DNA of 64,000 nt from contig NZ_JAMBOH010000003.1 of NCBI RefSeq assembly GCF_023715505.1, forward strand, positions 1-64,000, given 5' to 3'. Position numbers and translations under genes: made by a program. Source of the stretch: Neobacillus cucumis (GTDB lineage: Bacteria; Bacillota; Bacilli; Bacillales_B; DSM-18226). The notes below the pieces were generated by a model, which was not told the origin of the DNA, did not search any database, and worked only from the letters and a program-made list of their open reading frames with translations. Of this stretch, positions 23,257 to 31,592 are shown in pieces (the stretch's first letter is position 1; every line of letters starts with the position of its first letter).

Positions 23257-24336
23257 TTAGTTAGATAGACCAAGCATATCTTCATCATCGAAAAAACAGC
23301 CACCGATCTTACTCTTCTTCACATAAGATGTTTTAAACCCTTCATCTTCGTCATTCAATTCATCAATATGTTTGTCTACTAAAGCATCATAAACTCCTTG
23401 TTGCCTTTTACGTTCTTCAAGATTCTCTTTAGCTTTATTTAACTTTTCCTCAAAATGCTTTTTCCCTTTAGATTTTAAAATTTTATTTATCCTGTTTTCA
23501 CAATGCTCGATAAACGTTATGTATCTTTCATCCTTTTCTGATTGTTTCTTGTAATGCAGATAGATTTCGCAATCATTGACTTCTAGATACTTATCCCACT
23601 CATACCAATAGCCTGTATCAAAATCGAAATTAGCTATGTTCTGATTGGTATCCTTTTCTTTTTTTTCATCAACATTTGTTTCCCCACTTAATGGGAGTTT
23701 AAATTCTGGATCAGCATTTTTCCCCTCATTTATGCTCAATCCATCCTTAGTAAATCGTTTTATTGAATATGTATTTTCTTCCTGTGCCTTTTGATTTCTA
23801 CTACCAATCAAATTCCCTGTATATGTACCTATGTTTTTATATATTATTTCTCGTTCACAAGCGTCTTCAATTACTGTAATAGCATGTTCCCTTGTTATAT
23901 CTAATAATTTAGCCCATTCATTATAGGAATACCTAGCTCCCCCTTTTTTCTCCCATTTACTTACAGCCACATAGATATACAAATCACGTGGCTTAGAGAA
24001 TGTGCGAAATTTATCGTATGTAAGTTGTACGTGACCCTCTTCCTTAAACGAAAACGATATTGTTAAAGATTTATTTTGTTCTTCCACATCAATCAGCTCT
24101 TTTTCCATTAACGAAGTAATGCATTTCCTAATCTCTTTTTTGTTATCGCTTTTATTCTTATAAAATGTGTTTTCCTCACATAATATGTCATAATTTGTTA
24201 AGATCTTATCTTCGTATGTTCGTAGTGTATAAAGATAACAATATATAGACAGCTCATTGGCTGTTAGTTTATTTATGGAATTGATTGTAATAAACGAGTT
24301 ATAGATCTTTATAAAGTAATCTTCGTATTTTGGCAT
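23257..24336 (-). CDS. Winged-helix replication-initiator-like protein
   Basis: The 359-residue protein seems to have two winged-helix units in the first 190 residues: ITINSINKLTANELSIYCYL ... KKEIRKCITSLMEKELIDVE, and YSYNEWAKLLDITREHAITV ... CEREIIYKN. This is followed by a charged, coiled C-terminal region (FEEKLNKAKENLEERKRQQG) and an acidic tail. The layout recalls plasmid and phage replication initiators or DnaD-like proteins, but no diagnostic motif clinches it. Two 15-bp tandem repeats lie about 100 bases upstream, as for iteron-bound initiators. The start is the ATG at 24336, with AAGGGGAAC 12 bases before; the longer frame to 24402 has no site. Confidence 0.45.
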   Translation of the reverse strand: MPKYEDYFIKIYNSFITINSINKLTANELSIYCYLYTLRTYEDKILTNYDILCEENTFYKNKSDNKKEIRKCITSLMEKELIDVEEQNKSLTISFSFKEEGHVQLTYDKFRTFSKPRDLYIYVAVSKWEKKGGARYSYNEWAKLLDITREHAITVIEDACEREIIYKNIGTYTGNLIGSRNQKAQEENTYSIKRFTKDGLSINEGKNADPEFKLPLSGETNVDEKKEKDTNQNIANFDFDTGYWYEWDKYLEVNDCEIYLHYKKQSEKDERYITFIEHCENRINKILKSKGKKHFEEKLNKAKENLEERKRQQGVYDALVDKHIDELNDEDEGFKTSYVKKSKIGGCFFDDEDMLGLSN

Positions 24337-24433
24337 TTTAACTATAGTTCCCCTTTTAATTCTATTATAGAGTAGATGGGGAGCGTTGCTACATACTCGC
24401 ATGAGCGAAGCGAACCACCCTCTACTCTGTATG

Positions 24434-24465
24434 TATGTTTTCTATGTATATATGTTTTCTATGTA
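24434..24465. repeat. Iteron-like tandem repeats
   Basis: TATGTTTTCTATGTA occurs at 24434-24448 and again at 24451-24465, a 17-bp period. They lie directly upstream of the replication-like gene. Confidence 0.5.
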
Positions 24466-24565
24466 ATACAGTAAGATCCATGTTTATTTTCCTACCTTAT
24501 TTCTTACTATCTTGGTTGGATTTATGTTGTTTTTTAGGGTTCATTTCTTACTACCTAGTATAATA

Positions 24566-24964
24566 TCAATCTAAAATCTCCTCTTTTTTCTTACTACCAT
24601 TATTCTTTTTCTCATACAAGATCCACCCACGTGTATTAATAATATCTTCATCCATTGTTAAACCTTGATTAGAAGTTGCTCTACTAATTTGTTTTGTTTC
24701 GTGGTTCTCAATTGTGAAAATTGTTGATCCTATTTGCCAGTGTTTCACATCCAACGTTACATTATATAGGTTTTTATATTTTGGATTACTTGTCAGCTTG
24801 TCTTCGACCCAACACTCAACTAATCTTGCACACTCATACAAGTAATCGTAGTCAATTACAGCATTTTCATCATGCGACGTAAGATATGAGTGTTCTCCCA
24901 CATATGAATCTCCTTCTTTTTCATTTAAAATGGTTGATGCGACTATCTTCATATTTACAAACAT
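24566..24964 (-). CDS. Hypothetical protein, 132 residues
   Basis: No family is recognised. The protein is soluble, with a tyrosine/acid-rich segment (DENAVIDYDYLYECARLVEC), beta-strand-like stretches (YNVTLDVKHWQIGSTIFTIE) and a lysine/glutamate-rich tail. Weak ribosome signals precede the ATG at 24964. It lies between the replication-like gene and the next unknown gene, all on the minus strand, in the presumed integrated element. Confidence 0.5.
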   Translation of the reverse strand: MFVNMKIVASTILNEKEGDSYVGEHSYLTSHDENAVIDYDYLYECARLVECWVEDKLTSNPKYKNLYNVTLDVKHWQIGSTIFTIENHETKQISRATSNQGLTMDEDIINTRGWILYEKKNNGSKKKEEILD

Positions 24965-25051
24965 TGTATATCCATCCTTTTTGTTTATTTTTTCCTTATG
25001 TATAATGTGCTTCTTATCAATATGTATAGCTTTTACTTAAATCCAAATATC

Positions 25052-25402
25052 TTATAGTTCACTATCGAAAGCATAAACATCTTTGTTAGGGTGCTGATCT
25101 GCATAATAGATAAGATGATTGATCATTCGCAGAAAATTCGCTTCTCCAGTTGCTATGTCTGGAAGACCTAATTTTTTGTCCCTCTCAATCTGCTTAACTC
25201 TCAAGTCAAAGTAATGTTTTAACTTTTTAATATCCTTTTTAATAAGCAATAGGACATCACAACCATTCCCATAACTCTCTTCTGCTGTATGATGATTTAT
25301 CCTTCCTATCCCCAACATATCATGAATAAGATATAAATTTGATGGCTGATCCAAACCATATTTATATACAAAGTCCACTCCACATTCTATGTATCTGCCC
25401 AT
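25052..25402 (-). CDS. Hypothetical protein, 116 residues
   Basis: No family is recognised. The sequence is mostly helical, with SNLYLIHDMLGIGRINHHTA, a CDVLLLIKKDIKKLKHYFDL helix and LRMINHLIYYADQHPNKDVY. It lacks a signal peptide and membrane helices. A ribosome site (AAAGGAG) precedes the ATG. It is the first gene after the regulated intergenic stretch that holds the small-RNA candidate. Confidence 0.5.
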   Translation of the reverse strand: MGRYIECGVDFVYKYGLDQPSNLYLIHDMLGIGRINHHTAEESYGNGCDVLLLIKKDIKKLKHYFDLRVKQIERDKKLGLPDIATGEANFLRMINHLIYYADQHPNKDVYAFDSEL

Positions 25403-25548
25403 ACTATCAATCTCCTTTATTCTTGTTGATAAATTAACCCACTAAAATATAAACGACTCGCTTGAGTTATCAAACCATTCAATTTATACGACTACACATG
25501 AATAGACTACACCCCCAAAAATTTTTCTTCTTTTTTTCTTAAAATCGT

Positions 25549-25578
25549 TTGACAAAAGACTATATTTACATGTATTAT
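25549..25578 (+). promoter_or_regulatory. Strong SigA-type promoter with no coding gene behind it
   Basis: TTGACA (25549-25554) and TATTAT (25573-25578) with an 18-base spacer. A start of transcription is expected near 25585. Confidence 0.6.
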
Positions 25579-25597
25579 TATATTAGATACATGTATC
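25567..25597. promoter_or_regulatory. Paired TACATGTA operator-like palindromes
   Basis: TACATGTA at 25567-25574 overlaps the -10 region. GATACATGTATC at 25586-25597 is a perfect 12-bp palindrome just downstream. The pair suits a dimeric repressor controlling the small-RNA promoter, and possibly the divergent minus-strand genes. Confidence 0.5.
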
Positions 25598-25748
25598 TTC
25601 TTTTCCCTAAAGAAGTACTGTTATAATATCATTCTAGCACTGTACAAGTCAAATTAATATGTTACATACCAACGAAAAACCTTTCAAAGGTATATAGTTG
25701 TCTGATTAAAGGTATTCTAAAGCCCATCCTAATATGGATGGGCTTTTT
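25585..25748 (+). ncRNA. Candidate small RNA, about 165 nt
   Basis: A consensus promoter at 25549-25578 and a perfect intrinsic terminator at 25719-25748 bracket about 165 bases without a plausible protein frame; the longest ATG frame has 12 codons. The word AAAGGTAT occurs twice (near 25687 and 25709). In a mobile element such an RNA could control replication, but no long complementarity to the neighbours was seen by eye. Confidence 0.45.
25719..25748 (+). terminator. Terminator of the small-RNA candidate
   Basis: AAAGCCCATCC-TAATAT-GGATGGGCTTTTTT: 11-bp perfect stem with T tail. Confidence 0.85.
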
Positions 25749-26006
25749 TAATTTTCGTTTTGACCTGAGGAAAGGATCTAGAAGTACTAAGTAAATTATT
25801 TATCAAGATAAAACTGCTTTTACGTTTTTTAACGGATATAAGAGATTATACTTATCTGTCCTGCAAGAACCCTAAACGGATAGGAATAACGCAGAGGCTG
25901 AATAAAGCAAGAGCTACTCCCATGATAGAGAATTGCTCTCAGATAAATTAAACGATGATCGTGGATAGTAGTGTATTATGATAAAAAATTATATAGGGAA
26001 TCATTT

Positions 26007-26297
26007 TTAAACATATAATCCATCTTTAAGGTTAATCTTTTTTAGTTCTGCTTTCAAAACAGCTGGAAAAGTTACAGCCTTCTTCTCTTGTAAGTCATTC
26101 CTAAACTCTATTGCTTCAATTTCCATCACTACCAAGCTGTTGAATATATCATGAAGTGTTTTTTTGTCGTACCCTTTTGGATCATCGATTTTACCTTTTA
26201 CCACCCCAATAAAGCTACCTAAACTCCCTACTAATTTTTCTAAGTGAGCTAATAAATGCACTTCGATCATTTCATCAGTAATCTGTGAATACTCCAT
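26007..26297 (-). CDS. Hypothetical protein, 96 residues, helical
   Basis: A small all-helical protein (EMIEVHLLAHLEKLVGSLGS, HDIFNSLVVMEIEAIEFRND, FPAVLKAELKKI) with no recognised family. GGAGG lies seven bases before the ATG. It sits between the recombinase and the small-RNA candidate. Its size and position would suit an accessory factor of the element, but nothing in the sequence proves it. Confidence 0.55.
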   Translation of the reverse strand: MEYSQITDEMIEVHLLAHLEKLVGSLGSFIGVVKGKIDDPKGYDKKTLHDIFNSLVVMEIEAIEFRNDLQEKKAVTFPAVLKAELKKINLKDGLYV

Positions 26298-26534
26298 GTC
26301 CTCAACCTCCTAAATTCGGTATACATTTGATATTTTTATAATAATTGATTTTAGGAAAGTAGAAGTGCCAATCAAGATCCATACTGACAGGGAAAAGGCA
26401 ATTTGTTGGGATATTTTTGAATAGTAAATTAGGCAATAGCCTTATCTAGCGAGGGTTTCATTGATTTTAAATGTTGTATGTTGCTAGATCACAATTTTAA
26501 CTATAAAGTGCATCATGTACTTCATTGATCCAAT
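26298..26534. other. Intergenic stretch after the recombinase terminator
   Basis: No gene or clear repeat recognised. Confidence 0.4.
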
Positions 26535-26561
26535 AAAAAGACACTTGCATCCACAAGTGCC
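26535..26561 (-). terminator. Terminator of the tyrosine recombinase gene
   Basis: Minus strand GGCACTTG-TGGATG-CAAGTGTC followed by five T. Confidence 0.75.
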
Positions 26562-26705
26562 TTTCCGATCTTATGCTTCTCGTTTCTTAAACTCTAGGTT
26601 AAACTCCCATTCAGTCTCCCAACAGCTCGCCTCATATGTCAACTTCCTTCAACTTTAAGGGCAATCCCTTGTAAATTCATCTTTAGTTCCAGTCCACCTT
26701 TGCTT

Positions 26706-27569
26706 TTATGATAAAGGTGAATGTTTAGAAGCCATTTGAAGAACTCTTTCATCAGCAATTGATTCAAGGTATCTCTGAGTGGTTGTTATCTTACTGTGTC
26801 CAACCGTCTTAGCTAAAGTATAAATATCAACCTTTTGAATCATATCCTGCATATAGAATCTTCTGAAATTGTGAATAGTATTAGCTACATCTATCCCCAA
26901 GGCTTCACCCATTTCTTTAATTACTTTAATCAGTGCAAACCTTGTAACCTCTCTGTGGTATCTGCTTACGAATAATAGATCGCTTTCATATCCGTTCATG
27001 TATGCTTTCCTAATACGGAGATACTTTGTTAGCTGTAGTTTCAGTACCTTTGATATTGGAACATAACGAACCTTCGCACCTTTCCCCACTATCTTAATAG
27101 CGTTTTCAGCAATATCATCTAACTTAATTTTCCTCAATTCAGAATTTCTAACACCTGTTTCTGCTAACATTACAATGATTGTCTTATTTCTTACAGACAT
27201 GAAGTTGTTCCCTTTCCAGTAACCTAACATACGGTTAATATCATTCTTGTCATAGGCTTTGATAATTGGTGCAGGTGCTTTCAAAAGCTTAATCTTAGCA
27301 AAAGGATTACCGTCAATGATTTCTTCCTCTACAAGCCAATTAAAGAAGCTTCTGACACATATAATTTTGGTGTTTATGGAGTTAGCCTTACACGTCTTCT
27401 TTTGTTCAAGAATCCACCTTCTAAGCAGTCCTGTATCAACATCTGTTACATCAATATCTCCTATATACTTAATGAATTGATTTAAAATGACCTTTGTTGT
27501 TTGTAGTGTGGCGGTACTATGTCCGTTAGAATCACATACTAATAGGTACTCTTCCACTAAACTATTCAT
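26706..27569 (-). CDS. Tyrosine recombinase / integrase
   Basis: The 287-residue protein has the SAM-like core-binding domain (1-95) and a complete catalytic domain: Arg141 in TGVRNSELR, a lysine in KGAKVRYVP, His233-x-x-Arg236 in HNFRRF, His258 in GHSKITTT and the nucleophile Tyr267 in QRYLES. It resembles XerC/D-like integrases of phages and integrative elements. It lies next to the first conserved core gene (27.7 kb), the expected place for an integrase at the edge of an inserted element. The ATG has a weak GGAGATG site. Element ends are not resolved. Confidence 0.92.
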   Translation of the reverse strand: MNSLVEEYLLVCDSNGHSTATLQTTKVILNQFIKYIGDIDVTDVDTGLLRRWILEQKKTCKANSINTKIICVRSFFNWLVEEEIIDGNPFAKIKLLKAPAPIIKAYDKNDINRMLGYWKGNNFMSVRNKTIIVMLAETGVRNSELRKIKLDDIAENAIKIVGKGAKVRYVPISKVLKLQLTKYLRIRKAYMNGYESDLLFVSRYHREVTRFALIKVIKEMGEALGIDVANTIHNFRRFYMQDMIQKVDIYTLAKTVGHSKITTTQRYLESIADERVLQMASKHSPLS

Positions 27570-27739
27570 TTTACATAAACATCTCCTATACAGTTAACTT
27601 GAACTGTACAAAACCCTATAAACCCTTGATAAATGTGGCTAATTAGTGAAGGATTAGTGTTAACATTGTTAACTTCATTCCTTTGTTATATTGCCTGTAT
27701 TATAATGGAATAAATTATGGGGGTTCGAGGTGAACAGTG

Positions 27740-28438
27740 ATGGAACAAACATTAAAAATAACAAACGTTTTGTCAGATCCAACACGGTACTACATTTATC
27801 AATATATTACCAAACGCCATCAAGAAGTTACAGTTCAAGAGGTAGCTGAAAATTTTAATATCCATCCAAATGTAGCAAGACTACATCTTTCCAAGTTAGA
27901 AGATGTGAATATGTTAGCATCTGAAACAAAGAAAACGGGAAAAGGCGGCAGACCAAGCCGACTATACCGCCTGTCTGAAGATGTTATCCAACTGCATTTC
28001 CCATACCGAGACTACATGCTATTATCAAAAGTGGCCATGCAGACGATGATTTCGCTTGGTGAAGTTGGTAAACAGGCACTATTTACCACCGGTAAACGAT
28101 TTGGGACTGAGGTTATTGAACAAGAAATGGCCAAGCGGGCACCCGGCGAGGCACTGACATTTGATCAAAAGATGACGATTTTAAAAAGTGCTGCGACCCT
28201 TGCCGGATTTTATCCAGAGTTTGAAGTTAACGGTGACCAAACCAAAATTTACTTCCAAATCTTCAATTGTCCTTTTAAAGAAGTTGCAGAGGATCATACT
28301 GAAACAGTTTGTAATATGCACCATGAATTTTTAAAGGGCATGTTCGGTGCACTATTTGAATCAGTAGAATTAATAGAAAAAGAAAACATGATTTCCGGCT
28401 GTGAAACGTGTTCTTATCAAGTACTAGTGACAAACTAA
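27740..28438 (+). CDS. SufR-like winged-helix regulator with C-terminal cysteine cluster
   Basis: Residues 1-75 form an ArsR/DeoR-like winged helix (TNVLSDPTRYYIYQYI ... NIHPNVARLHLSKLED, then GRPSRLYRLS). The C-terminal half carries four cysteines: NCPF, then TVCN 13 residues later, then GCETC near the end. This matches the COG2345/SufR group, where such cysteines hold an iron-sulfur cluster that controls DNA binding. The N-terminus is at ATG 27740 with GAGGTG before it. It precedes yqgY on the same strand and has its own upstream region. The regulon is unknown; redox or iron sensing is inferred from the cysteines. Confidence 0.75.
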   Translation: MEQTLKITNVLSDPTRYYIYQYITKRHQEVTVQEVAENFNIHPNVARLHLSKLEDVNMLASETKKTGKGGRPSRLYRLSEDVIQLHFPYRDYMLLSKVAMQTMISLGEVGKQALFTTGKRFGTEVIEQEMAKRAPGEALTFDQKMTILKSAATLAGFYPEFEVNGDQTKIYFQIFNCPFKEVAEDHTETVCNMHHEFLKGMFGALFESVELIEKENMISGCETCSYQVLVTN

Positions 28439-28521
28439 TTCGAGTCCGATGTTTACATTATCCCTCCTTTTACTTTATAATATTATATTGATGGTACCGT
28501 AGGATAAAAGGGGGTATACAT

Positions 28522-28764
28522 ATGGATCGCATGTTCAGAGTTTGTGGTTTTTGGACTGGTATTTTTACCGTAATGCTCTATCTAGGTGATTTGGATAGAA
28601 CAGCAATGCTATTCTTGGCTCAAACAGGATTTTTCGTTCTGCTTAGCTACCTAAAGCTTTCCGAACGTATGTATTTGTATGTTTTCGGAGCATATTTAAC
28701 GATCTTCTTCGTCGGCTTTACATATTGGACAACGTTCATGATGCCGCTTGGCGCAGGAGAGTAA
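28522..28764 (+). CDS. yqgY: DUF2626 family membrane protein, YqgY
   Basis: The 80-residue protein starts MDRMFRVCGFWTGIFTVMLY and has two or three hydrophobic segments ending FVGFTYWTTFMMPLGAGE. This is the conserved DUF2626 sequence, and the position next to yqgX agrees with B. subtilis yqgY. It is probably an integral membrane protein of unknown function. GGGGG lies seven bases before the ATG. It ends at a bidirectional terminator shared with the opposing methyltransferase gene. Confidence 0.85.
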   Translation: MDRMFRVCGFWTGIFTVMLYLGDLDRTAMLFLAQTGFFVLLSYLKLSERMYLYVFGAYLTIFFVGFTYWTTFMMPLGAGE

Positions 28765-28805
28765 TAAGAGCGAAGCGTCAAGGATGTATCCTGACGCTGC
28801 AGAAC

Positions 28806-28835
28806 AAAAAAACACCGGTGCACCGGTGTTTTTTT
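28806..28835. terminator. Bidirectional terminator
   Basis: AAAAAAACACCGGTG directly followed by its reverse complement CACCGGTGTTTTTTT serves both yqgY (plus) and the methyltransferase gene (minus), whose stop touches it. Confidence 0.85.
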
Positions 28836-29925
28836 AATATATAAAAACATCATCTTCCCTTAGTTGAAGACCTTTTTGCTGAATCACAACATGAAAATAA
28901 GCGCTCATACCTGACGGCAAAATTAAACTGCGAATGGCACGATTTCTTTTGCTTACCTCGGAAAAAGGATTAGGATCATAATGCTCCTCTAACTCCTTTA
29001 AAATCCCTGCATTTAAAAGAAATTCATCCTGCCTAAGTTTGGTTAGCAACTCCAGTTGATGATTCAATCCTTTTTGAACAAGATGATCAAAGTGGATATG
29101 GGTGGTTATGTCCATCTCACCTGGATGCTGCAACACATCGTCTATCATCATATGTTGGTGGTACCCTCTTAAACTCCCCATTTTATGCTGAGAATGTGCC
29201 CACTCTTCATTGGTGTAGCCATAATCAGCTGTCACAACGATTCCTTTCATTAAGACCTTTGAAATATCCTCTATCATTTTCTCCATTGCGATAGGAATCT
29301 CAATCCGTTGTTTTTCTTTTATGGCCAGTTTACTTTCTGCGAGAAATGAAAGGATAGCTTGGTTGGTTAATGCTTCCCTTTGTTCAAAAAGTTGCCCGTC
29401 ATCCGTCATCCCCACCATTACTTCTAACAACTCGCCGTTTATTTTTTCAATAATATGAACCGGAAGAGCATCAAAAAGTTCATTTGAAAAAACCATGCCA
29501 GAAAAGGGTTCAACCTGCCCGAGACTCTCCACTTGAACAATGGAAAAGGGCTGAAGTAATTCACGCTGCCGCTTGCGATGGTAGGGGCTACTTTCCACTA
29601 TAATATAGTTAAGTGGCGTTCCAATTGAATCATACCACTCTTGTAAAAAGGCATTCGCAAAACGCCCTGTTCCAGCTCCTATCTCACAAAAAACTGGCGG
29701 CAATTTAGTTTTTTCACAAATAGTCGAAAACCACTTAGCCATAAGTCTGCCGTATACATCGGAAATATTACTGGTAGTAATAAAATCCCCATGTTTTCCG
29801 ATTTTAGGTTTGTCCTTCATATAATAGCCTAATTCCGGATGATAAAGGACGGCTGAAATATAATCTGCATAAGAGATAAGCCCCTTAGGTGAATTAGAGA
29901 TTATGTGCTTTAAGTAGGTAATCAT
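28834..29925 (-). CDS. SAM-dependent methyltransferase, MidA/NDUFAF7 family
   Basis: The 363-residue protein carries PEFCEIGAGTGRFANAFLQEW-type motif I (FCEIGAGTGRFA near 78), FSNELFDALPVH (near 138), and VTADYGYTNEEW (near 205). Together these are diagnostic of COG1565, the family of the mitochondrial complex I arginine methyltransferase NDUFAF7/MidA. Bacterial substrates are not known. An AAGGGAG site supports the ATG at 29925. It is followed upstream by yqgX with a 42-base gap, both on the minus strand, so they may be cotranscribed. Confidence 0.85.
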   Translation of the reverse strand: MITYLKHIISNSPKGLISYADYISAVLYHPELGYYMKDKPKIGKHGDFITTSNISDVYGRLMAKWFSTICEKTKLPPVFCEIGAGTGRFANAFLQEWYDSIGTPLNYIIVESSPYHRKRQRELLQPFSIVQVESLGQVEPFSGMVFSNELFDALPVHIIEKINGELLEVMVGMTDDGQLFEQREALTNQAILSFLAESKLAIKEKQRIEIPIAMEKMIEDISKVLMKGIVVTADYGYTNEEWAHSQHKMGSLRGYHQHMMIDDVLQHPGEMDITTHIHFDHLVQKGLNHQLELLTKLRQDEFLLNAGILKELEEHYDPNPFSEVSKRNRAIRSLILPSGMSAYFHVVIQQKGLQLREDDVFIY

Positions 29926-29967
29926 AATAACTCCCTTTTAGTTGGGTCTTTCTTTAGTATTAGTATT

Positions 29968-30603
29968 CTAAAACCCATTTAAAAATGGGTTACTATCCAT
30001 TTCCTCTCCAATGGTTGTAACAGGTCCATGGCCTGACAGGACATAGGTTTCTTCCGGTAAACTAAGCAGCTTGTCATGGATACTTTTCAACAGCTGGCTA
30101 GAATTCCCTCCAGGTAAATCAGTACGGCCGATTCCCCCCTGAAATAAAGCATCACCGGAAATAACAACATCATTTTCTTCAAAGTAATAAGAAACACTGC
30201 CAGGTGAATGACCAGGCGTATGGAAGATATGGAACGAAAATTCGCCTATCTTCATGTTCCCCTCATTATGTATAATATGATCGGCTGGGTTCACCACGAT
30301 CGGTTCAATATGCATAAATAATTGTGAACCATTTAACCTAGGATCTTCAAGCCATTTCTCTTCCTGTTTGTGAATATAAACAGGAATTTTATAAGTGTCC
30401 CTAACAACATCTATTGCCCCAATATGATCAAAATGAGCGTGAGTTAAAAGAATGGCAATTGGCTTTAATTTTCTTTGACTCAATAAGTGAATTAATTTTT
30501 TCCCCTCTTCACCCGGGTCAATAATCAAGCATGTTTTATCAGGATTTTCAACAATGTAGCAATTCGTTTGCAGGGGTCCTAAAGGAATTTGTTGCCATTT
30601 CAT
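29968..30603 (-). CDS. yqgX: MBL-fold metallo-hydrolase YqgX (glyoxalase II-like)
   Basis: The 211-residue protein begins MKWQQIPLGPLQTNCYIVEN and contains the metal motif THAHFDHIG (about 55-63), then HTPGHSPGS, SGDALFQGGIGRTDLPGG and the final LSGHGP histidine. It is a zinc or iron hydrolase of the glyoxalase II type, cytosolic. The start is the ATG at 30603, eight bases after GGGAGG; the frame upstream to 30624 only contains the ribosome site. The place next to yqgY and yqgW agrees with B. subtilis. Confidence 0.88.
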   Translation of the reverse strand: MKWQQIPLGPLQTNCYIVENPDKTCLIIDPGEEGKKLIHLLSQRKLKPIAILLTHAHFDHIGAIDVVRDTYKIPVYIHKQEEKWLEDPRLNGSQLFMHIEPIVVNPADHIIHNEGNMKIGEFSFHIFHTPGHSPGSVSYYFEENDVVISGDALFQGGIGRTDLPGGNSSQLLKSIHDKLLSLPEETYVLSGHGPVTTIGEEMDSNPFLNGF

Positions 30604-30799
30604 AAATTTGTTCCTCCCATACATAAATACATCAGGTTTATTTTACACTAAAGAACATAGGAGAGAAAGCGTGCTTTTATTAGTCCTGTATATTTGCCCT
30701 CGACAAATTGGTGAAAAAAATATAAAATAGGAAACGAATGTATATAATATAGTTACATAATTTTTGGAAATGGCTTTTACGAAAAAGGGGGAACTAAAA

Positions 30800-30976
30800 A
30801 TGGGTTTAGTGATTATTTTTGCTCTTGTAACAATCCTTGCAGCCTATGCCGGTTATAGCTCACTGAAAAATAAGAACTTCCTGGCCGCTTTTTGGGGTGT
30901 CGCTTCATTCCTAGTTTTCGGCTGGTTCACAGTGATGACTATAATTGAATCCGGTTTTCCAACTGGAACACACTAA
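30800..30976 (+). CDS. yqgW: DUF2759 family membrane protein, YqgW
   Basis: The 58-residue protein starts MGLVIIFALVTILAAYAGYS and continues with FLAAFWGVASFLVFGWFTVM and TIIESGFPTG, the DUF2759 pattern, with two hydrophobic helices. Function is unknown. AAGGGGGAAC precedes the ATG at 30800. An in-frame ATG at 30770 is possible but has no ribosome site. It is divergent from yqgX and followed by a repeat unit shared with the sodA-yqgE gap. Confidence 0.8.
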   Translation: MGLVIIFALVTILAAYAGYSSLKNKNFLAAFWGVASFLVFGWFTVMTIIESGFPTGTH

Positions 30977-30979
30977 TAC

Positions 30980-31116
30980 GAAAAGTGGAAGGCGCCCGCC
31001 TATCGGCGACAAGCACAAGACGAGCCGGCCGAAAGGTTGTTCTTTAACCTTTTGGACGGATTGACTTGTGACCTCGAGCCGATGGCGCCTGGAGCTGGAC
31101 AATTCTCTAAGTCGAA
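30980..31116. repeat. Intergenic repeat of Bacillaceae type, short copy
   Basis: Begins AAGTGGAAGGCGCC and ends TGGCGCCTGGAGCTGGAC with AATTCTC. The centre AGACGAGCCGGCCGAAAGGT and TTAACC matches 60897-60930 in the sodA-yqgE gap. Inverted GGCGCC ends make it a folded RNA or a mobile repeat. Confidence 0.65.
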
Positions 31117-31138
31117 ATTAATACTTTTCTTTCCTTAA

Positions 31139-31168
31139 ACAAAAGACTGTCCTTTGACAGTCTTTTTT
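31139..31168 (-). terminator. Terminator of yqgV
   Basis: AAAAGACTGTC-CTTT-GACAGTCTTTT; 11-bp stem, works in both directions. Confidence 0.85.
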
Positions 31169-31175
31169 GCATTTC

Positions 31176-31502
31176 TTATTTATCCTCATTTTCCTTCAAC
31201 AGGCTGTTAACCCTTTCAACCTTATAATCCATGCTTCGCTTCACATCTCTGCGATCATCAATTCGAATTGTAGTCGCAACTCGCTTAACGCCTTCAGAGA
31301 AAGGAACCTCATGCATGGCCTGGATGACTTCAAAAAGAACTGGCAATTCACCTTCAATAATGGTATTCATCGGTGTTAATTGGAAATTAATTTTCCCTTC
31401 TGCCTCATAGCTTCTTAAAACCTTTTGAACAGCTGCTACATATTTACTTACACTTGGCGTTTCAGTCCCAATCGGTATCACTGTTACATCTACAATTGCC
31501 AT
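31176..31502 (-). CDS. yqgV: Thiamine-binding/MTH1187-family protein YqgV
   Basis: The 108-residue protein starts MAIVDVTVIPIGTETPSVSK and includes FQLTPMNTIIEG and EVPFSEGVKRVATTIRIDDR. These fit the DUF77 / MTH1187 family, a ferredoxin-like fold that forms tetramers and in some members binds thiamine or a related molecule. It is cytosolic. The gene lies between yqgW and yqgU as in B. subtilis. The ATG has a weak ribosome site (AAGTGATGG). It has its own terminator. Confidence 0.85.
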   Translation of the reverse strand: MAIVDVTVIPIGTETPSVSKYVAAVQKVLRSYEAEGKINFQLTPMNTIIEGELPVLFEVIQAMHEVPFSEGVKRVATTIRIDDRRDVKRSMDYKVERVNSLLKENEDK

Positions 31503-31592
31503 TAGAGTATCACCATCACTTTAGCATTTTTTATATTCCTTTGTGATTTTACCATATCAATCAACAAAGGGAAAAAGGAATGACTTTGATTG

